In this document: positions 7,270 through 14,945 of the stretch, piece after piece
Layout of the letters: each line of letters begins with the position of its first letter
How positions within the stretch are numbered: the stretch's first letter is position 1
From: an uncultured Moraxella sp.
GTDB taxonomy: Bacteria > Pseudomonadota > Gammaproteobacteria > Pseudomonadales > Moraxellaceae
Assembly: GCA_943908425.1 (NCBI GenBank)
Contig: CALTTC010000023.1
Location: 1-31,141 of the forward strand
Direction of reading: 5' to 3'
Length of the DNA: 31,141 nt
The notes under the pieces: generated by a model
Told to the model about the DNA's origin: nothing
The model's input: only the letters and a program-made list of their open reading frames with translations
The model's database searches: none
Position numbers and translations under genes: made by a program

Positions 7270-7344
7270 AATAATGTTAAATTGAATAATGTTAAGCCAA
7301 ATAATGGGTATTAAATAGCCTAACCAAAAATAGCCTAACCAAAA
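7270..7344. repeat. Five 15-base tandem units in the regulator-hemerythrin spacer
   Basis: Consecutive 15-base units: AATAATGTTAAATTG, AATAATGTTAAGCCA, AATAATGGGTATTAA, ATAGCCTAACCAAAA and ATAGCCTAACCAAAA. Units 4 and 5 are identical; units 1-3 share AATAATG. The exact 15-base register across two different repeat families is notable. The rest of the 7137-7526 spacer is AT-rich and I see no gene in it. Confidence 0.75.
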
Positions 7345-7470
7345 GCCCATTGATAAACCCCACCAATAAGCGCGTGCTATTTAACAGCTTTTAGCGTGGC
7401 TTAAGCACATCACTGGCAACTGTTAGACACCGCTTAAGGCGTGGTATTATGGGGTATTTTTGCTTTAAGG

Positions 7471-7538
7471 TTTTTATCACTTACTGCTTTTTATCATTCG
7501 CTCGTTTTTATCACTTGCTCATTTTATCACTTACTATA
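7471..7538. repeat. Four 17-base tandem units at the 3' end of the hemerythrin gene
   Basis: Units TTTTTATCACTTACTGC, TTTTTATCATTCGCTCG, TTTTTATCACTTGCTCA and TTTTATCACTTACTATA. The last unit contains the stop codon and final codons of the minus-strand hemerythrin gene, so the array has probably grown outward from the end of the gene. Confidence 0.7.
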
Positions 7539-7991
7539 ATTATCGGCAAAAGTCTTGTGTTCACTCACATACAACGCTCCAAGCCGTTCTTGTTGGCTTT
7601 TGTCTAGTAGCTTTTTGGCATCTTTAAAAAATTGGGTCTCTTCTTCTTTTAAATGATGACGCACTTCATCAATCAGTGCTTGACACGTTGTCTGCCAAGT
7701 CTCATCGCTAATTCGCCCATCGTTTAAAGTGTGCATCATCTCGTCCATCTCGTGATGTTCGGCAATGGCGTGGCGACACAAATCCAATCCATCATCATAC
7801 GCCATCACTGGCACATACAAATGGCGTTCTTCGGCGGCGGCGTGGGCTTTTAATTCAAGCTCCAATGTCGCATAAATCGTTTTGGCGACAGATAAGTCAT
7901 TGTCTGCCAAGGCTTTTTCAATATCAGCACACAAGGCACGCTGAGTATTGTGTTTATCTATTAACGCTGTAAAAATATCATCAGCCGACAT
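7527..7991 (-). CDS. Hemerythrin HHE-domain protein
   Basis: A 154-residue four-helix protein with the iron-binding pattern of the hemerythrin/HHE family: H14 in IDKHNTQR, HAAAEERHLYVP, CRHAIAEHHEMDEMMHTL and VRHHLKEEETQFF. Such proteins bind a di-iron centre and are linked to oxygen or nitric-oxide sensing, iron handling or repair of iron-sulfur proteins; which applies here cannot be told. The ATG at 7991 is chosen because GGAG lies 6 bases before it; a TTG four codons upstream overlaps that ribosome site. It is a single-gene unit between the Lrp-type regulator and ddc. Confidence 0.85.
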   Translation of the reverse strand: MSADDIFTALIDKHNTQRALCADIEKALADNDLSVAKTIYATLELELKAHAAAEERHLYVPVMAYDDGLDLCRHAIAEHHEMDEMMHTLNDGRISDETWQTTCQALIDEVRHHLKEEETQFFKDAKKLLDKSQQERLGALYVSEHKTFADNYSK

Positions 7992-8061
7992 CGTCTTCTC
8001 CAAAAATATTAAACTATCAAATCCGCCAAAGCCGATTAGTTTGGGCGGATACCCACTGCTT

Positions 8062-8122
8062 TTAAGCCACTGTTTAAGCCATCGTTTTTAAGCCACTATC
8101 CTTAAGCCACTATTTTAAGCCA
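8062..8122. repeat. Five TTAAGCCA copies upstream of the hemerythrin gene
   Basis: TTAAGCCA occurs at 8062, 8074, 8088, 8102 and 8115, a spacing of 12-14 bases; most copies continue with CT or TC and are preceded by T. On the hemerythrin strand they read TGGCTTAA and lie about 70-130 bases before its start codon. Confidence 0.75.
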
Positions 8123-8148
8123 CCGCTTTGATTGGCAAAAATCATTGA

Positions 8149-8175
8149 CAAAAACAACCGTCAAAAAACAACCGT
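8149..8175. repeat. 13/14-base tandem repeat at the 3' end of ddc
   Basis: CAAAAACAACCGT is followed directly by CAAAAAACAACCGT, then by CAAAAACAGCCCT, which runs into the ddc stop codon. The pattern repeats the theme of arrays abutting gene ends. Confidence 0.6.
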
Positions 8176-8186
8176 CAAAAACAGCC

Positions 8187-9812
8187 CTAAACAATAATTG
8201 GCTGATAAGTGCCGTTTTGAATTGGCTCTTTAATGGCATTTGCCATCGTTAGTACATTCTCCAACAAGGCTTTGACATCATCAAACGTTGCAATGGGGCT
8301 AAGCGTGGTCATCTTTAAGCTTTGCACGTCCCCTGTAGGCGTTGGTACTTTGGTTACGCCAATATTGGCAAGCCCTTCGGCAAATAATTCATCGGCGATA
8401 TTTTGGTTTAATGTATCCAAAAGCTTGTCAGGGTAATTTTTTGGCACAACACGAAACAGCACGGATGCAAATTGGGCAGGTATCAGTAGCTCAAATTCAT
8501 CGCTATTTGCCAAATAATCCGCCACTTGCTCGGTTAAAATCACGCCACTGTCTATCATATCGCCATAGCACTGCTCGCCCATCGCCTCTATAGACAGCCA
8601 CAGCTTTAGGGCATCAAAACGGCGTGTGGTTTGTAGTGATTTTGAGACCAAATTTGGCACGCCGTGGGCTTCGTCATAGGCAGAGTTCAGATATTCTGCT
8701 TCATAGTGCATAAAACGGTAATTGCGTTTGTCTTTTAACAAAAACGCCCCACAAGAAATGGTTTGAAAAAAGTGCTTATGAAAATCCAGCGTTACCGAGT
8801 CAGCAAGTTTTAACGCCGAAAGCCGATTGGCATAGCGGTTGGATAATAACAATGCCCCGCCCCAAGCAGCATCAACGTGTACCCACGCTTGGCAGGATTT
8901 GGCAAGGGTGCAAATGCTTTTTATATCATCAATCGCCCCAGCGTCTGTTGTGCCAGCGGTTGCCACAATGCAAGCGATGATATCACCGTTTTTGGTTAAT
9001 GTGTCAATGGTTGCTTTTAGTTTGTCTGTGTCCATTTGAGCATTGGCATTGACAGGCACCGCCACCACCGAACAAAAACCCATTCCCATCATTGCCATAT
9101 TTTTTTGGACGCTAAAATGGGCATTGGCAGAGCAAAGTACTTTGACTTTTTTTAGGGCATCAGGCGGTATGCCGTTTTGTTGCACATTCCAAGGCTTGCC
9201 ATCGTCATCGCAAAAATGCTTAGCAATGCACGCATCACGAGCCAGTAGCACCCCCATCAAGTTGGACTGTGTTCCCCCTGATGTAAATACGCCATCGCCT
9301 GTTTGGTAGCCAACTTTGGTGCAGAGCCAGTCAATAAGCTTTAGCTCCATCAGCGATCCAGCTGGGCTTTGGTCCCAAGAATCCATTGATTGGTTGGTCG
9401 CATTGATAAAGACTTCAGCAATTTGACTGGTTACGAGCGTTGGGCAATGCAAATGGGCTAAAGAATTGACGTGATGTACTTTTAAGCTGTTGTCCAAAAA
9501 CAAATGGCTCGCCCGATCAATGGCACTTTTAAGACCCAAGCCGTCTTTTGTGGCACAAAAATCAATCTTGGCTTTTAGCTCGCCAATCGCTCCGCCTGTG
9601 TACATTTTGGGATTGACAAGCCACGCCTTAACCGCTTCTACCGCTTGATTGATGCCTGCTTCATAGTCAGCAATGGCGGTATCATCGGCACAAAATAGCC
9701 TGCGTTTGCGTTCCTTTAAATTGTTATTGCCTAAGCCATTGTTTGGACTATCGTTCTTGCTCAAATCTGTTTTACCCAAATCTGTTTTATCCAAATCATC
9801 ATTATTTGTCAT
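8187..9812 (-). CDS. ddc: L-2,4-diaminobutyrate decarboxylase
   Basis: A PLP-dependent group II decarboxylase that converts 2,4-diaminobutyrate to 1,3-diaminopropane. The 541-residue protein shows FTSGGTQSN (176-184), ANAHFS with the ring-stacking histidine H232, the cofactor aspartate in HVDAAWGGALL (312-322) and the Schiff-base lysine K346 in LDFHKHFFQ. The start at 9812 is preferred over 9860 because GGAG lies 7 bases before it. The gene overlaps the end of dat by 11 bases, so the two are coupled. Residues 6-22 are a low-complexity stretch (DLDKT, DLGKT, DLSKN) encoded by a 15-base DNA repeat, before the enzyme fold begins. The dat-ddc pair is known from Acinetobacter. Confidence 0.92.
   Translation of the reverse strand: MTNNDDLDKTDLGKTDLSKNDSPNNGLGNNNLKERKRRLFCADDTAIADYEAGINQAVEAVKAWLVNPKMYTGGAIGELKAKIDFCATKDGLGLKSAIDRASHLFLDNSLKVHHVNSLAHLHCPTLVTSQIAEVFINATNQSMDSWDQSPAGSLMELKLIDWLCTKVGYQTGDGVFTSGGTQSNLMGVLLARDACIAKHFCDDDGKPWNVQQNGIPPDALKKVKVLCSANAHFSVQKNMAMMGMGFCSVVAVPVNANAQMDTDKLKATIDTLTKNGDIIACIVATAGTTDAGAIDDIKSICTLAKSCQAWVHVDAAWGGALLLSNRYANRLSALKLADSVTLDFHKHFFQTISCGAFLLKDKRNYRFMHYEAEYLNSAYDEAHGVPNLVSKSLQTTRRFDALKLWLSIEAMGEQCYGDMIDSGVILTEQVADYLANSDEFELLIPAQFASVLFRVVPKNYPDKLLDTLNQNIADELFAEGLANIGVTKVPTPTGDVQSLKMTTLSPIATFDDVKALLENVLTMANAIKEPIQNGTYQPIIV
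9762..9806. repeat. 15-base in-frame tandem repeat at the start of ddc
   Basis: CAAATCTGTTTTACC (9762-9776) and CAAATCTGTTTTATC (9777-9791) are followed by a partial third unit starting CAAATC. Because 15 is a multiple of three, the frame is kept and the peptide repeats as DLDKT-DLGKT-DLSKN. The last part lies in the dat-ddc overlap. Confidence 0.75.
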
Positions 9813-11160
9813 TGCCACGCTCCGCCACTGCTTTTGCCAAGGCATTACCAAATCGCTCAATCATCGTCTCACACTCGCTTTGACTGATGATAATTGGGCA
9901 TAAAATTCGCACCACATTACCGCCACGTCCGCCACGCTCAAGCAACAGCTTTTCATCAAAACACGCTTTTTGAATGGCGGTTGCTAACGTGCCATCGTGC
10001 GGATATGCCCCTGTTTGGTCGGCATCTTGACGTTCATCAACAATTTCAATGCCAATCATAAGCCCTCGTCCACGCACATTACCAATACAAGGGTACCTTT
10101 TGGCAAGCGTGTTAAGTGCTGTCATCAAATAATCGCCACGTTCTTTGGCGTTTTGAGCAAGGTTTTGTTCACGCATCACCTTTAAACTGGCAAGCCCTGT
10201 TGCCATTGCCATTTGATTGCCACGAAACGTGCCTGTATGCCCAGCAGGTTGCCACGCATCAAATTTTTTGTTAATGGCAAGCACCGCAAGGGGTAAACTG
10301 CCCCCAACCGCCTTACTCATCACCACAATGTCAGGGCGAATATCGGCGTGTTCATAAGCAAACATCGCCCCAGAGCGACAAAAGCCTGCCTGCACTTCAT
10401 CAACAATCAACAAAATATCGTGCTTTTGGGTAACTTCACGCACCTTTTGTAGCCACGCTTTGGGGGCTGGCACAACCCCACCTTCGCCTTGAATGGCTTC
10501 TAAAATCACGCAGGCAGGCTTGACAACCCCACTTTCCACATCATCAATAAAATTTTCAAAATAGTTTGCAAGGGCTGTCTCGCCCATCTCACCGCCTAGC
10601 CCCAGTGGGCAACGATACTCGTGCGGATAGGGCATAAATTGCACGCCTGCCATCAGATTTTGCACGGCGGTTTTGGCAGATAAATTGCCTGTTAACGACA
10701 ACGCCCCGTGCGTCATTCCGTGATAACCGCCACTAAATGCAATCACGTTGCCACGCCCTGTATAGGTTTTGGCAAGCTTAATCGCCGCTTCTACCGCATC
10801 TGCCCCTGTTGGGCCTGTAAATTGCAAGCAATAGTCATCGCCAAAATACGACAGCAACGTTTGGCTAAATTCATCTTTTAATGGCGTGGTAATATCCAGT
10901 GTATGTAAGGGCAAACCACTGTCTAGCACTTGTTTAATGGCATCAATCACGGCAGGGTGATTATGCCCAAGTGCCAGTGTGCCAGCCCCTGCCAAAAAGT
11001 CCAAATACTCGTTGCCGTCCACATCAGTAACCCACGCCCCAGAAGCCTTGGCAATGGCAATCGGCAATTTGCGTGGATAGCTTCGCACATTAGATTCCAT
11101 TTGTTCTTGGCGTGCTAAGTAGTCGGCGTTAGATTTGTTAGCCTTTGGTACAATTGTCAT
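9802..11160 (-). CDS. dat: Diaminobutyrate-2-oxoglutarate aminotransferase
   Basis: A class III PLP aminotransferase that makes L-2,4-diaminobutyrate from aspartate semialdehyde with glutamate as amino donor, supplying the substrate for Ddc. The 452-residue protein shows FLAGAGTLALGHNHP (55-69), FTGPTGADAVEAAIKLA (114-130), SGGYHGMTHGAL (143-154), EAIQGEGG, the cofactor aspartate D254 in IVDEVQAGFCRSG and the Schiff-base lysine K283 in MSKAVGGSLP. EctB of ectoine synthesis is a close relative, but the ddc partner favours the diaminopropane route. AGGGGG lies 4 bases before the ATG. Its product may serve polyamine or siderophore formation; no further genes of such a path are in the window. Confidence 0.92.
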   Translation of the reverse strand: MTIVPKANKSNADYLARQEQMESNVRSYPRKLPIAIAKASGAWVTDVDGNEYLDFLAGAGTLALGHNHPAVIDAIKQVLDSGLPLHTLDITTPLKDEFSQTLLSYFGDDYCLQFTGPTGADAVEAAIKLAKTYTGRGNVIAFSGGYHGMTHGALSLTGNLSAKTAVQNLMAGVQFMPYPHEYRCPLGLGGEMGETALANYFENFIDDVESGVVKPACVILEAIQGEGGVVPAPKAWLQKVREVTQKHDILLIVDEVQAGFCRSGAMFAYEHADIRPDIVVMSKAVGGSLPLAVLAINKKFDAWQPAGHTGTFRGNQMAMATGLASLKVMREQNLAQNAKERGDYLMTALNTLAKRYPCIGNVRGRGLMIGIEIVDERQDADQTGAYPHDGTLATAIQKACFDEKLLLERGGRGGNVVRILCPIIISQSECETMIERFGNALAKAVAERGNDK

Positions 11161-11555
11161 AAAACCCCCTTGTTGCTTAAGTTTAGTTGCTTAACTTGAC
11201 TGCTTGATTTGCTTAGATTAAGCTTGTTAATCGGCAGTTTTTTGGTTGATAAAAAACCTATGTAACCATTATCGGTAAACATAGGTATCGGCAAACATTA
11301 GGCATTATACCAGTCAATAAACCCAACTTATCACCACGGTTAAACGGTTTTGTAGGGGTAATTTTTTGACTATCTTATAAAAGCTGTATCTTAAAAGCTA
11401 TCTTTTTAGATTATCTTTGCCTTGTTGTCTACCCTATATTTTGTGCCATATGATAGCCGAATTTTGCCAAAAAGCCAGTATTTTTTATAAAAACTTACAA
11501 AACGGTAACGCTATCGGCATAGTGGCACTGCCCATTAAAGACCAATGACAACGCT
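11161..11555. repeat. Gene-free spacer with three short repeat arrays
   Basis: This spacer between divergent dat and the acyl-CoA dehydrogenase gene contains: GTTGCTTAAGTTTA / GTTGCTTAACTTGA at 11172-11199 (14-base period, a weaker third unit follows); TATCGGTAAACATAGG / TATCGGCAAACATTAGG at 11271-11303; and TATCTTATAAAAGCTG / TATCTTAAAAGCTA at 11371-11400. CCTATG (11259-11264) and CATAGG (11281-11286) form a small inverted repeat. No coding frame of interest was seen. Confidence 0.6.
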
Positions 11556-11583
11556 TTGTTGTTCTAATAAAATATGCTATAGT
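11556..11583 (+). promoter_or_regulatory. Promoter of the acyl-CoA dehydrogenase gene
   Basis: TTGTTG (11556-11561), a 16-base spacer, and TATAGT (11578-11583) preceded by TGC (extended -10). It lies about 30 bases before the start codon, with AAGGAAT between. Confidence 0.55.
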
Positions 11584-11612
11584 AAAGCAAATCACTACCT
11601 AAGGAATAAGCC

Positions 11613-13334
11613 ATGTTTACTTATACAGCGCCCCGCGATGAAATGGACTTTTTGTTGGATTATGTTTTTAATGCCGAGCAATTTTGGCAAAATACGCCAG
11701 CGCTTGCCCATGTTGAACGCGACACCGTTGCCATGATTTTAGATGAGATGGCAAAATTTAGCACGCAAGTACTGCTCCCATTAAATGCCGTCGGCGATCG
11801 TGGCGTGGTCTTTGATAGCGATAATAACAGCGTCAGTACACCGCCCGGTTTTCAAAGCGCTTTTCAAGCTTATACAGAAGCAGGTTGGCTGTCACTTGGC
11901 GGAGCACAAGCTTATGGCGGGCAAGACATGCCCAAAATGGTGACTATGCTTACCGATGAAATGTTATTTTCGGTCAATCAAGCCTTTGCGCTATACCCCA
12001 ATCTCACCACAGGCGCAAGCATTTGCCTTTTGGCGACCGCCGATGATGCCACCAAAAACACCTACCTACCCAAACTCTATAGCGGTGAGTGGACCGCCAC
12101 CATGTGCCTGACCGAAAACACCGCCGGCACCGATTTGGGACGTATCCAAACCAAGGCAATCCCTCAATCAGACGGCAGTTATCTTTTAACTGGTAGTAAG
12201 ATTTTTATCACCTCAGGAGAGCATGATTTAGCGGATAACATTATCCATTTAGTGCTTGCCAAAACCCCTAACGCTCCTGCTGGTAGTCGGGGCATTTCAC
12301 TGTTTATTGTTCCCAAATTCTTAAACGATGGCACACGCAATGGGGTCTTTGCTGGCGGTGTTGAACACAAAATGGGCATCAATGGCTCAGCGACGTGTGT
12401 CATGCATTTTGAGCAGGCAAAAGGACAGCTATTAGGCAAAGAAAACGGCGGTCTCTCCGCCATGTTTGTGATGATGAATTACGAACGCATGACGATGGGA
12501 CTACAAGGACTAGGAGCGATGGAACTTGGTTACCAAAGCTCCCATGCCTATGCCCACACCCGCCTGCAAGGGCAAGACGATCACGGTGAACCTGTCGTTA
12601 TTGCCAAGCACGGCGATGTTGCTCGCATGCTGATGACCGCCCGTGTTCATAAAAATCTTGCGCGCTGTTTTTCTATGTATGTTGCCAACGCCCTAGATAT
12701 CGCCAAATACAGCACAGATACCACCTTGCAAGCAGACGCTGAACGCAAAACCGCCCTACTCACCCCCATTAGCAAAGCGTTCTTGACCGATTGCGGTTTT
12801 GAGATGACAGTTTTATGCCAGCAGGTCTTTGGCGGGCACGGCTATATCAAAGAAACACAAATAGAACAGCTGGTGCGCGATACTCGCATTGCGCAGATTT
12901 ATGAAGGCACAAACGGCATTCAAGCCAAAGACTTTTTAAGCCGTAAAGTATTAAAAGACAACGCCCAAGCATTGAATAATTATCTCAGCGAGATTGAAGC
13001 GTTTGTTACAACCAATGAGCCAGAGCGCTTTAGTGAGCTGTTACGTGCTATTTGTGAGTATCGCGCCTTTACTGACAAGCTCATCAGTGCTGTTAAAAAT
13101 CACGGTCAAGACAACACCAATGCCATTTGTGTGGATTATTTAGCGGTCGCAGGTCTTATATCTTATGGCTATATGAGCGCCTTAATGGTCAATGGGTCAG
13201 CCAAAGCAGACAAAACAGTGCAAGATAAATACGCCCAAGAAAGTCGCTTTTTTATGGCAAAAATTTTCCCAACCATTTGGGGTAAATTAGCCATTTTAGA
13301 ACAAAGCCTTGCACTTGATGATTATTTATATTAA
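11613..13334 (+). CDS. Acyl-CoA dehydrogenase, DmdC-like long form
   Basis: An FAD-dependent dehydrogenase that introduces an alpha-beta double bond in an acyl-CoA thioester. The 573-residue length and the sequence MCLTENTAGTDLGRIQTKA (164-182), TGSKIFITSGEHDLADNI (193-210), FGGHGYIKE and IYEGTNGIQA with the catalytic-base glutamate E431 place it in the long acyl-CoA dehydrogenase group that includes 3-methylmercaptopropionyl-CoA dehydrogenases (DmdC). The true substrate cannot be read from sequence; many members act in general fatty-acid breakdown. AAGGAAT lies 7 bases before the ATG. It is a single-gene unit with its own promoter and terminator and is the first gene to the right of the compositional change at about 11.6 kb. 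Confidence 0.85.
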   Translation: MFTYTAPRDEMDFLLDYVFNAEQFWQNTPALAHVERDTVAMILDEMAKFSTQVLLPLNAVGDRGVVFDSDNNSVSTPPGFQSAFQAYTEAGWLSLGGAQAYGGQDMPKMVTMLTDEMLFSVNQAFALYPNLTTGASICLLATADDATKNTYLPKLYSGEWTATMCLTENTAGTDLGRIQTKAIPQSDGSYLLTGSKIFITSGEHDLADNIIHLVLAKTPNAPAGSRGISLFIVPKFLNDGTRNGVFAGGVEHKMGINGSATCVMHFEQAKGQLLGKENGGLSAMFVMMNYERMTMGLQGLGAMELGYQSSHAYAHTRLQGQDDHGEPVVIAKHGDVARMLMTARVHKNLARCFSMYVANALDIAKYSTDTTLQADAERKTALLTPISKAFLTDCGFEMTVLCQQVFGGHGYIKETQIEQLVRDTRIAQIYEGTNGIQAKDFLSRKVLKDNAQALNNYLSEIEAFVTTNEPERFSELLRAICEYRAFTDKLISAVKNHGQDNTNAICVDYLAVAGLISYGYMSALMVNGSAKADKTVQDKYAQESRFFMAKIFPTIWGKLAILEQSLALDDYLY

Positions 13335-13348
13335 GCTTAAAATGCACG

Positions 13349-13383
13349 AAAAAACAAGACTTAACACTTAAGTCTTGTTTTTT
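13349..13383. terminator. Strong bidirectional terminator
   Basis: A perfect 16-base stem (13349-13364 with 13368-13383; AACAAGACTTAA / TTAAGTCTTGTT core) has A-run on one side and T-run on the other. It sits between two convergent genes and can end both. Confidence 0.9.
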
Positions 13384-13414
13384 ATTCAATCTAGTTGATT
13401 ATCGCTAATATCAA

Positions 13415-13820
13415 TTAGCGGGTAGCGGTACAGCCTTTAAACAGAATCTCGCCAGAGGGGCTTTGGATATTCATGCTTGAGCTGCGCACATTTTTGTAAT
13501 TGATTCTGTTTGCCATTAGGCTAAAGTTGTCATCATCACCAAATACTGTGCTCACCGCCTCGGTACGATACTGGTTTAGGGGCATAAAGCGCGCCTTACC
13601 ATTTAGCGTTGCTTGGGCGTAAGTTGGCAAGTTTTGCGCATTAAAGCCGTATCTTACGGTAATTTTTTTACCGCCTTGACAGACGTATTTGACATCACGG
13701 ATTTTTTTTGGTGTCTTGTGAGGCTTGCGCGGCATCGCTTTGTGGTTGAGTGTTTGCCAAGGCAGAAGTAGCGCCAAGCATCATGATAGCAGGTAATAAA
13801 ATTTTGGTTAAACGTTTCAT
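13415..13820 (-). pseudogene. Secreted protein gene broken by a frameshift in an A8 tract
   Basis: A start at 13820 with GAGGG 5 bases before it opens a frame with a clear signal peptide, MKRLTKILLPAIMMLGATSA then LANTQ, that reaches a stop at 13695-13697 after 41 codons. The body of the protein continues in another frame: KIRDVKYVCQGGKKITVRYG, NLPTYAQATLNGKARFMP and a C-terminal SPSGEILFKGCTATR, stopping at 13415. The frames meet at a run of eight A (plus strand T at 13702-13709); seven A would join them as a 134-residue exported protein. The body has two cysteines (VCQGG, KGCTA) that could form a disulfide. The family is not recognised with certainty. It may be a true off-switch, slippage-expressed, or a sequencing error. 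Confidence 0.75.
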
Positions 13821-13869
13821 AGTAACCCTCTATAGTTAGTGAATAATTGTTGTCTTAATGACGAGAGCA

Positions 13870-13875
13870 ATTATA
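13870..13875 (-). promoter_or_regulatory. Possible -10 element of the frameshifted secreted-protein gene
   Basis: On the minus strand TATAAT lies about 50 bases before the start at 13820. No good -35 is visible at the usual distance. Confidence 0.35.
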
Positions 13876-13939
13876 TAAAGGACTCACGCTCCTTTCTAGA
13901 CGATAAATGTAACAAATTATTTCTAAGAAAGCAACAAAG

Positions 13940-14863
13940 TTACGGCAAAAGTAGCGCTTGTCGCGAATAAAACGCATAGTCCTCCCCTGTGATGGGGTCA
14001 GTAAATGCAAGCGATTTGGCAAGTAATTGTAATGGCGCACTAAAATCATCAGGCGCGCGATGGCGTATCTGTGGATAAAAATCATCATTTTTGATGGCAA
14101 CACCCAAATGGTGTAAATGCACACGCAACTGGTGTAACTTACCTGTGCTCGGGGTGAGCAGATATTTTGCCCATTGACGGTCAGTACTTATTGCCAACAA
14201 GGCAATATCCGTCTCGCTGTTTGGCGCGCCTGCCCCTACCTGCATCGTATAAAACGGCTCGCCACGCACCAAACATAGTCGCACCTTTTTGGGAAAAGAA
14301 AGTGTCGGCTTATAAGGGGCGATAGCGTGATAAGTTTTATGAATGGCTTGCGTGGCAAACAGCTGTTGGTAAGCACCGCGCCACTTTCGTTGTTTACAAA
14401 ATAAGACAAGACCTGCGGTTTGCCTATCTAAGCGATGAATGGGCGTCAGCGCTGGATTATTACTGTGCATTTTAAGCCTAGACAGCAGAGTTTCTGTTAC
14501 GTAATTACCGCCAGGTATCACCGTCAAAAAATGGGGCTTATCCACCACCATGAAACGGTCGTTTTCAAAAATTATCTCATAGTTAAATGGTACGACTGGC
14601 TCATCAGCCAAGCTACGATAATAATAGATGGTTTGCCCGCGATAATCAGTAAAATTAGCATGATAAGCAATGGAATAGTATTGACCATTATATTGATGAT
14701 AAACTTCTTTATTTAACAGTCGGGTGCGCCAGACATCGCAAGCGACATTGCTAAAATTAGCACACAAAAATTCAAGTAACGTGCCGGTAAATGGCTCGTT
14801 TGGCACCCTAAACTGACTGGCGCTAACCCCATCGCGCATGGGTAGCACTGATATCCCATCCAT
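13940..14863 (-). CDS. RluA-family pseudouridine synthase
   Basis: RluA-type enzymes isomerise uridine to pseudouridine in rRNA or tRNA. The 307-residue protein has the family core: VVDKPHFLTVIPGG (107-120), the catalytic motif HRLDRQTAGLVLF with D146, the KTYHAI strand, and LLTPSTGKLHQLRVHLHHLG near residue 235. The N-terminal about 95 residues are not an S4 domain and are not recognised; they resemble the layout of small single-domain RluA relatives of unassigned target. It is divergent from rluB across 82 bases with a shared palindrome. The RNA target cannot be assigned. Confidence 0.85.
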   Translation of the reverse strand: MDGISVLPMRDGVSASQFRVPNEPFTGTLLEFLCANFSNVACDVWRTRLLNKEVYHQYNGQYYSIAYHANFTDYRGQTIYYYRSLADEPVVPFNYEIIFENDRFMVVDKPHFLTVIPGGNYVTETLLSRLKMHSNNPALTPIHRLDRQTAGLVLFCKQRKWRGAYQQLFATQAIHKTYHAIAPYKPTLSFPKKVRLCLVRGEPFYTMQVGAGAPNSETDIALLAISTDRQWAKYLLTPSTGKLHQLRVHLHHLGVAIKNDDFYPQIRHRAPDDFSAPLQLLAKSLAFTDPITGEDYAFYSRQALLLP

Positions 14864-14871
14864 AAATTGCT

Positions 14872-14911
14872 TTGCAAGTGTACAAAAGTATATTATAATA
14901 CACTTTTACAC
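14872..14911. promoter_or_regulatory. Divergent promoter region with an imperfect palindrome
   Basis: GTGTACAAAAGT (14878-14889) and ACTTTTACAC (14902-14911) form an inverted repeat with one extra base. It spans TATAAT at 14894-14899, which with TTGCAA at 14872-14877 (16-base spacer) makes a good promoter for rluB; the mirror sequence offers a -10 for the RluA-type gene. A repressor site is possible, but mirrored -10 elements alone could explain the symmetry. Confidence 0.55.
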
Positions 14912-14945
14912 ATTGTGAAATGTTACCCCTCCTCTTAGGATAATT

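Noticed and set aside
7270..8175. CRISPR array
   Set aside because: The repeats are 12-17 bases, degenerate and directly adjacent, with no spacers of unique sequence and no cas genes.
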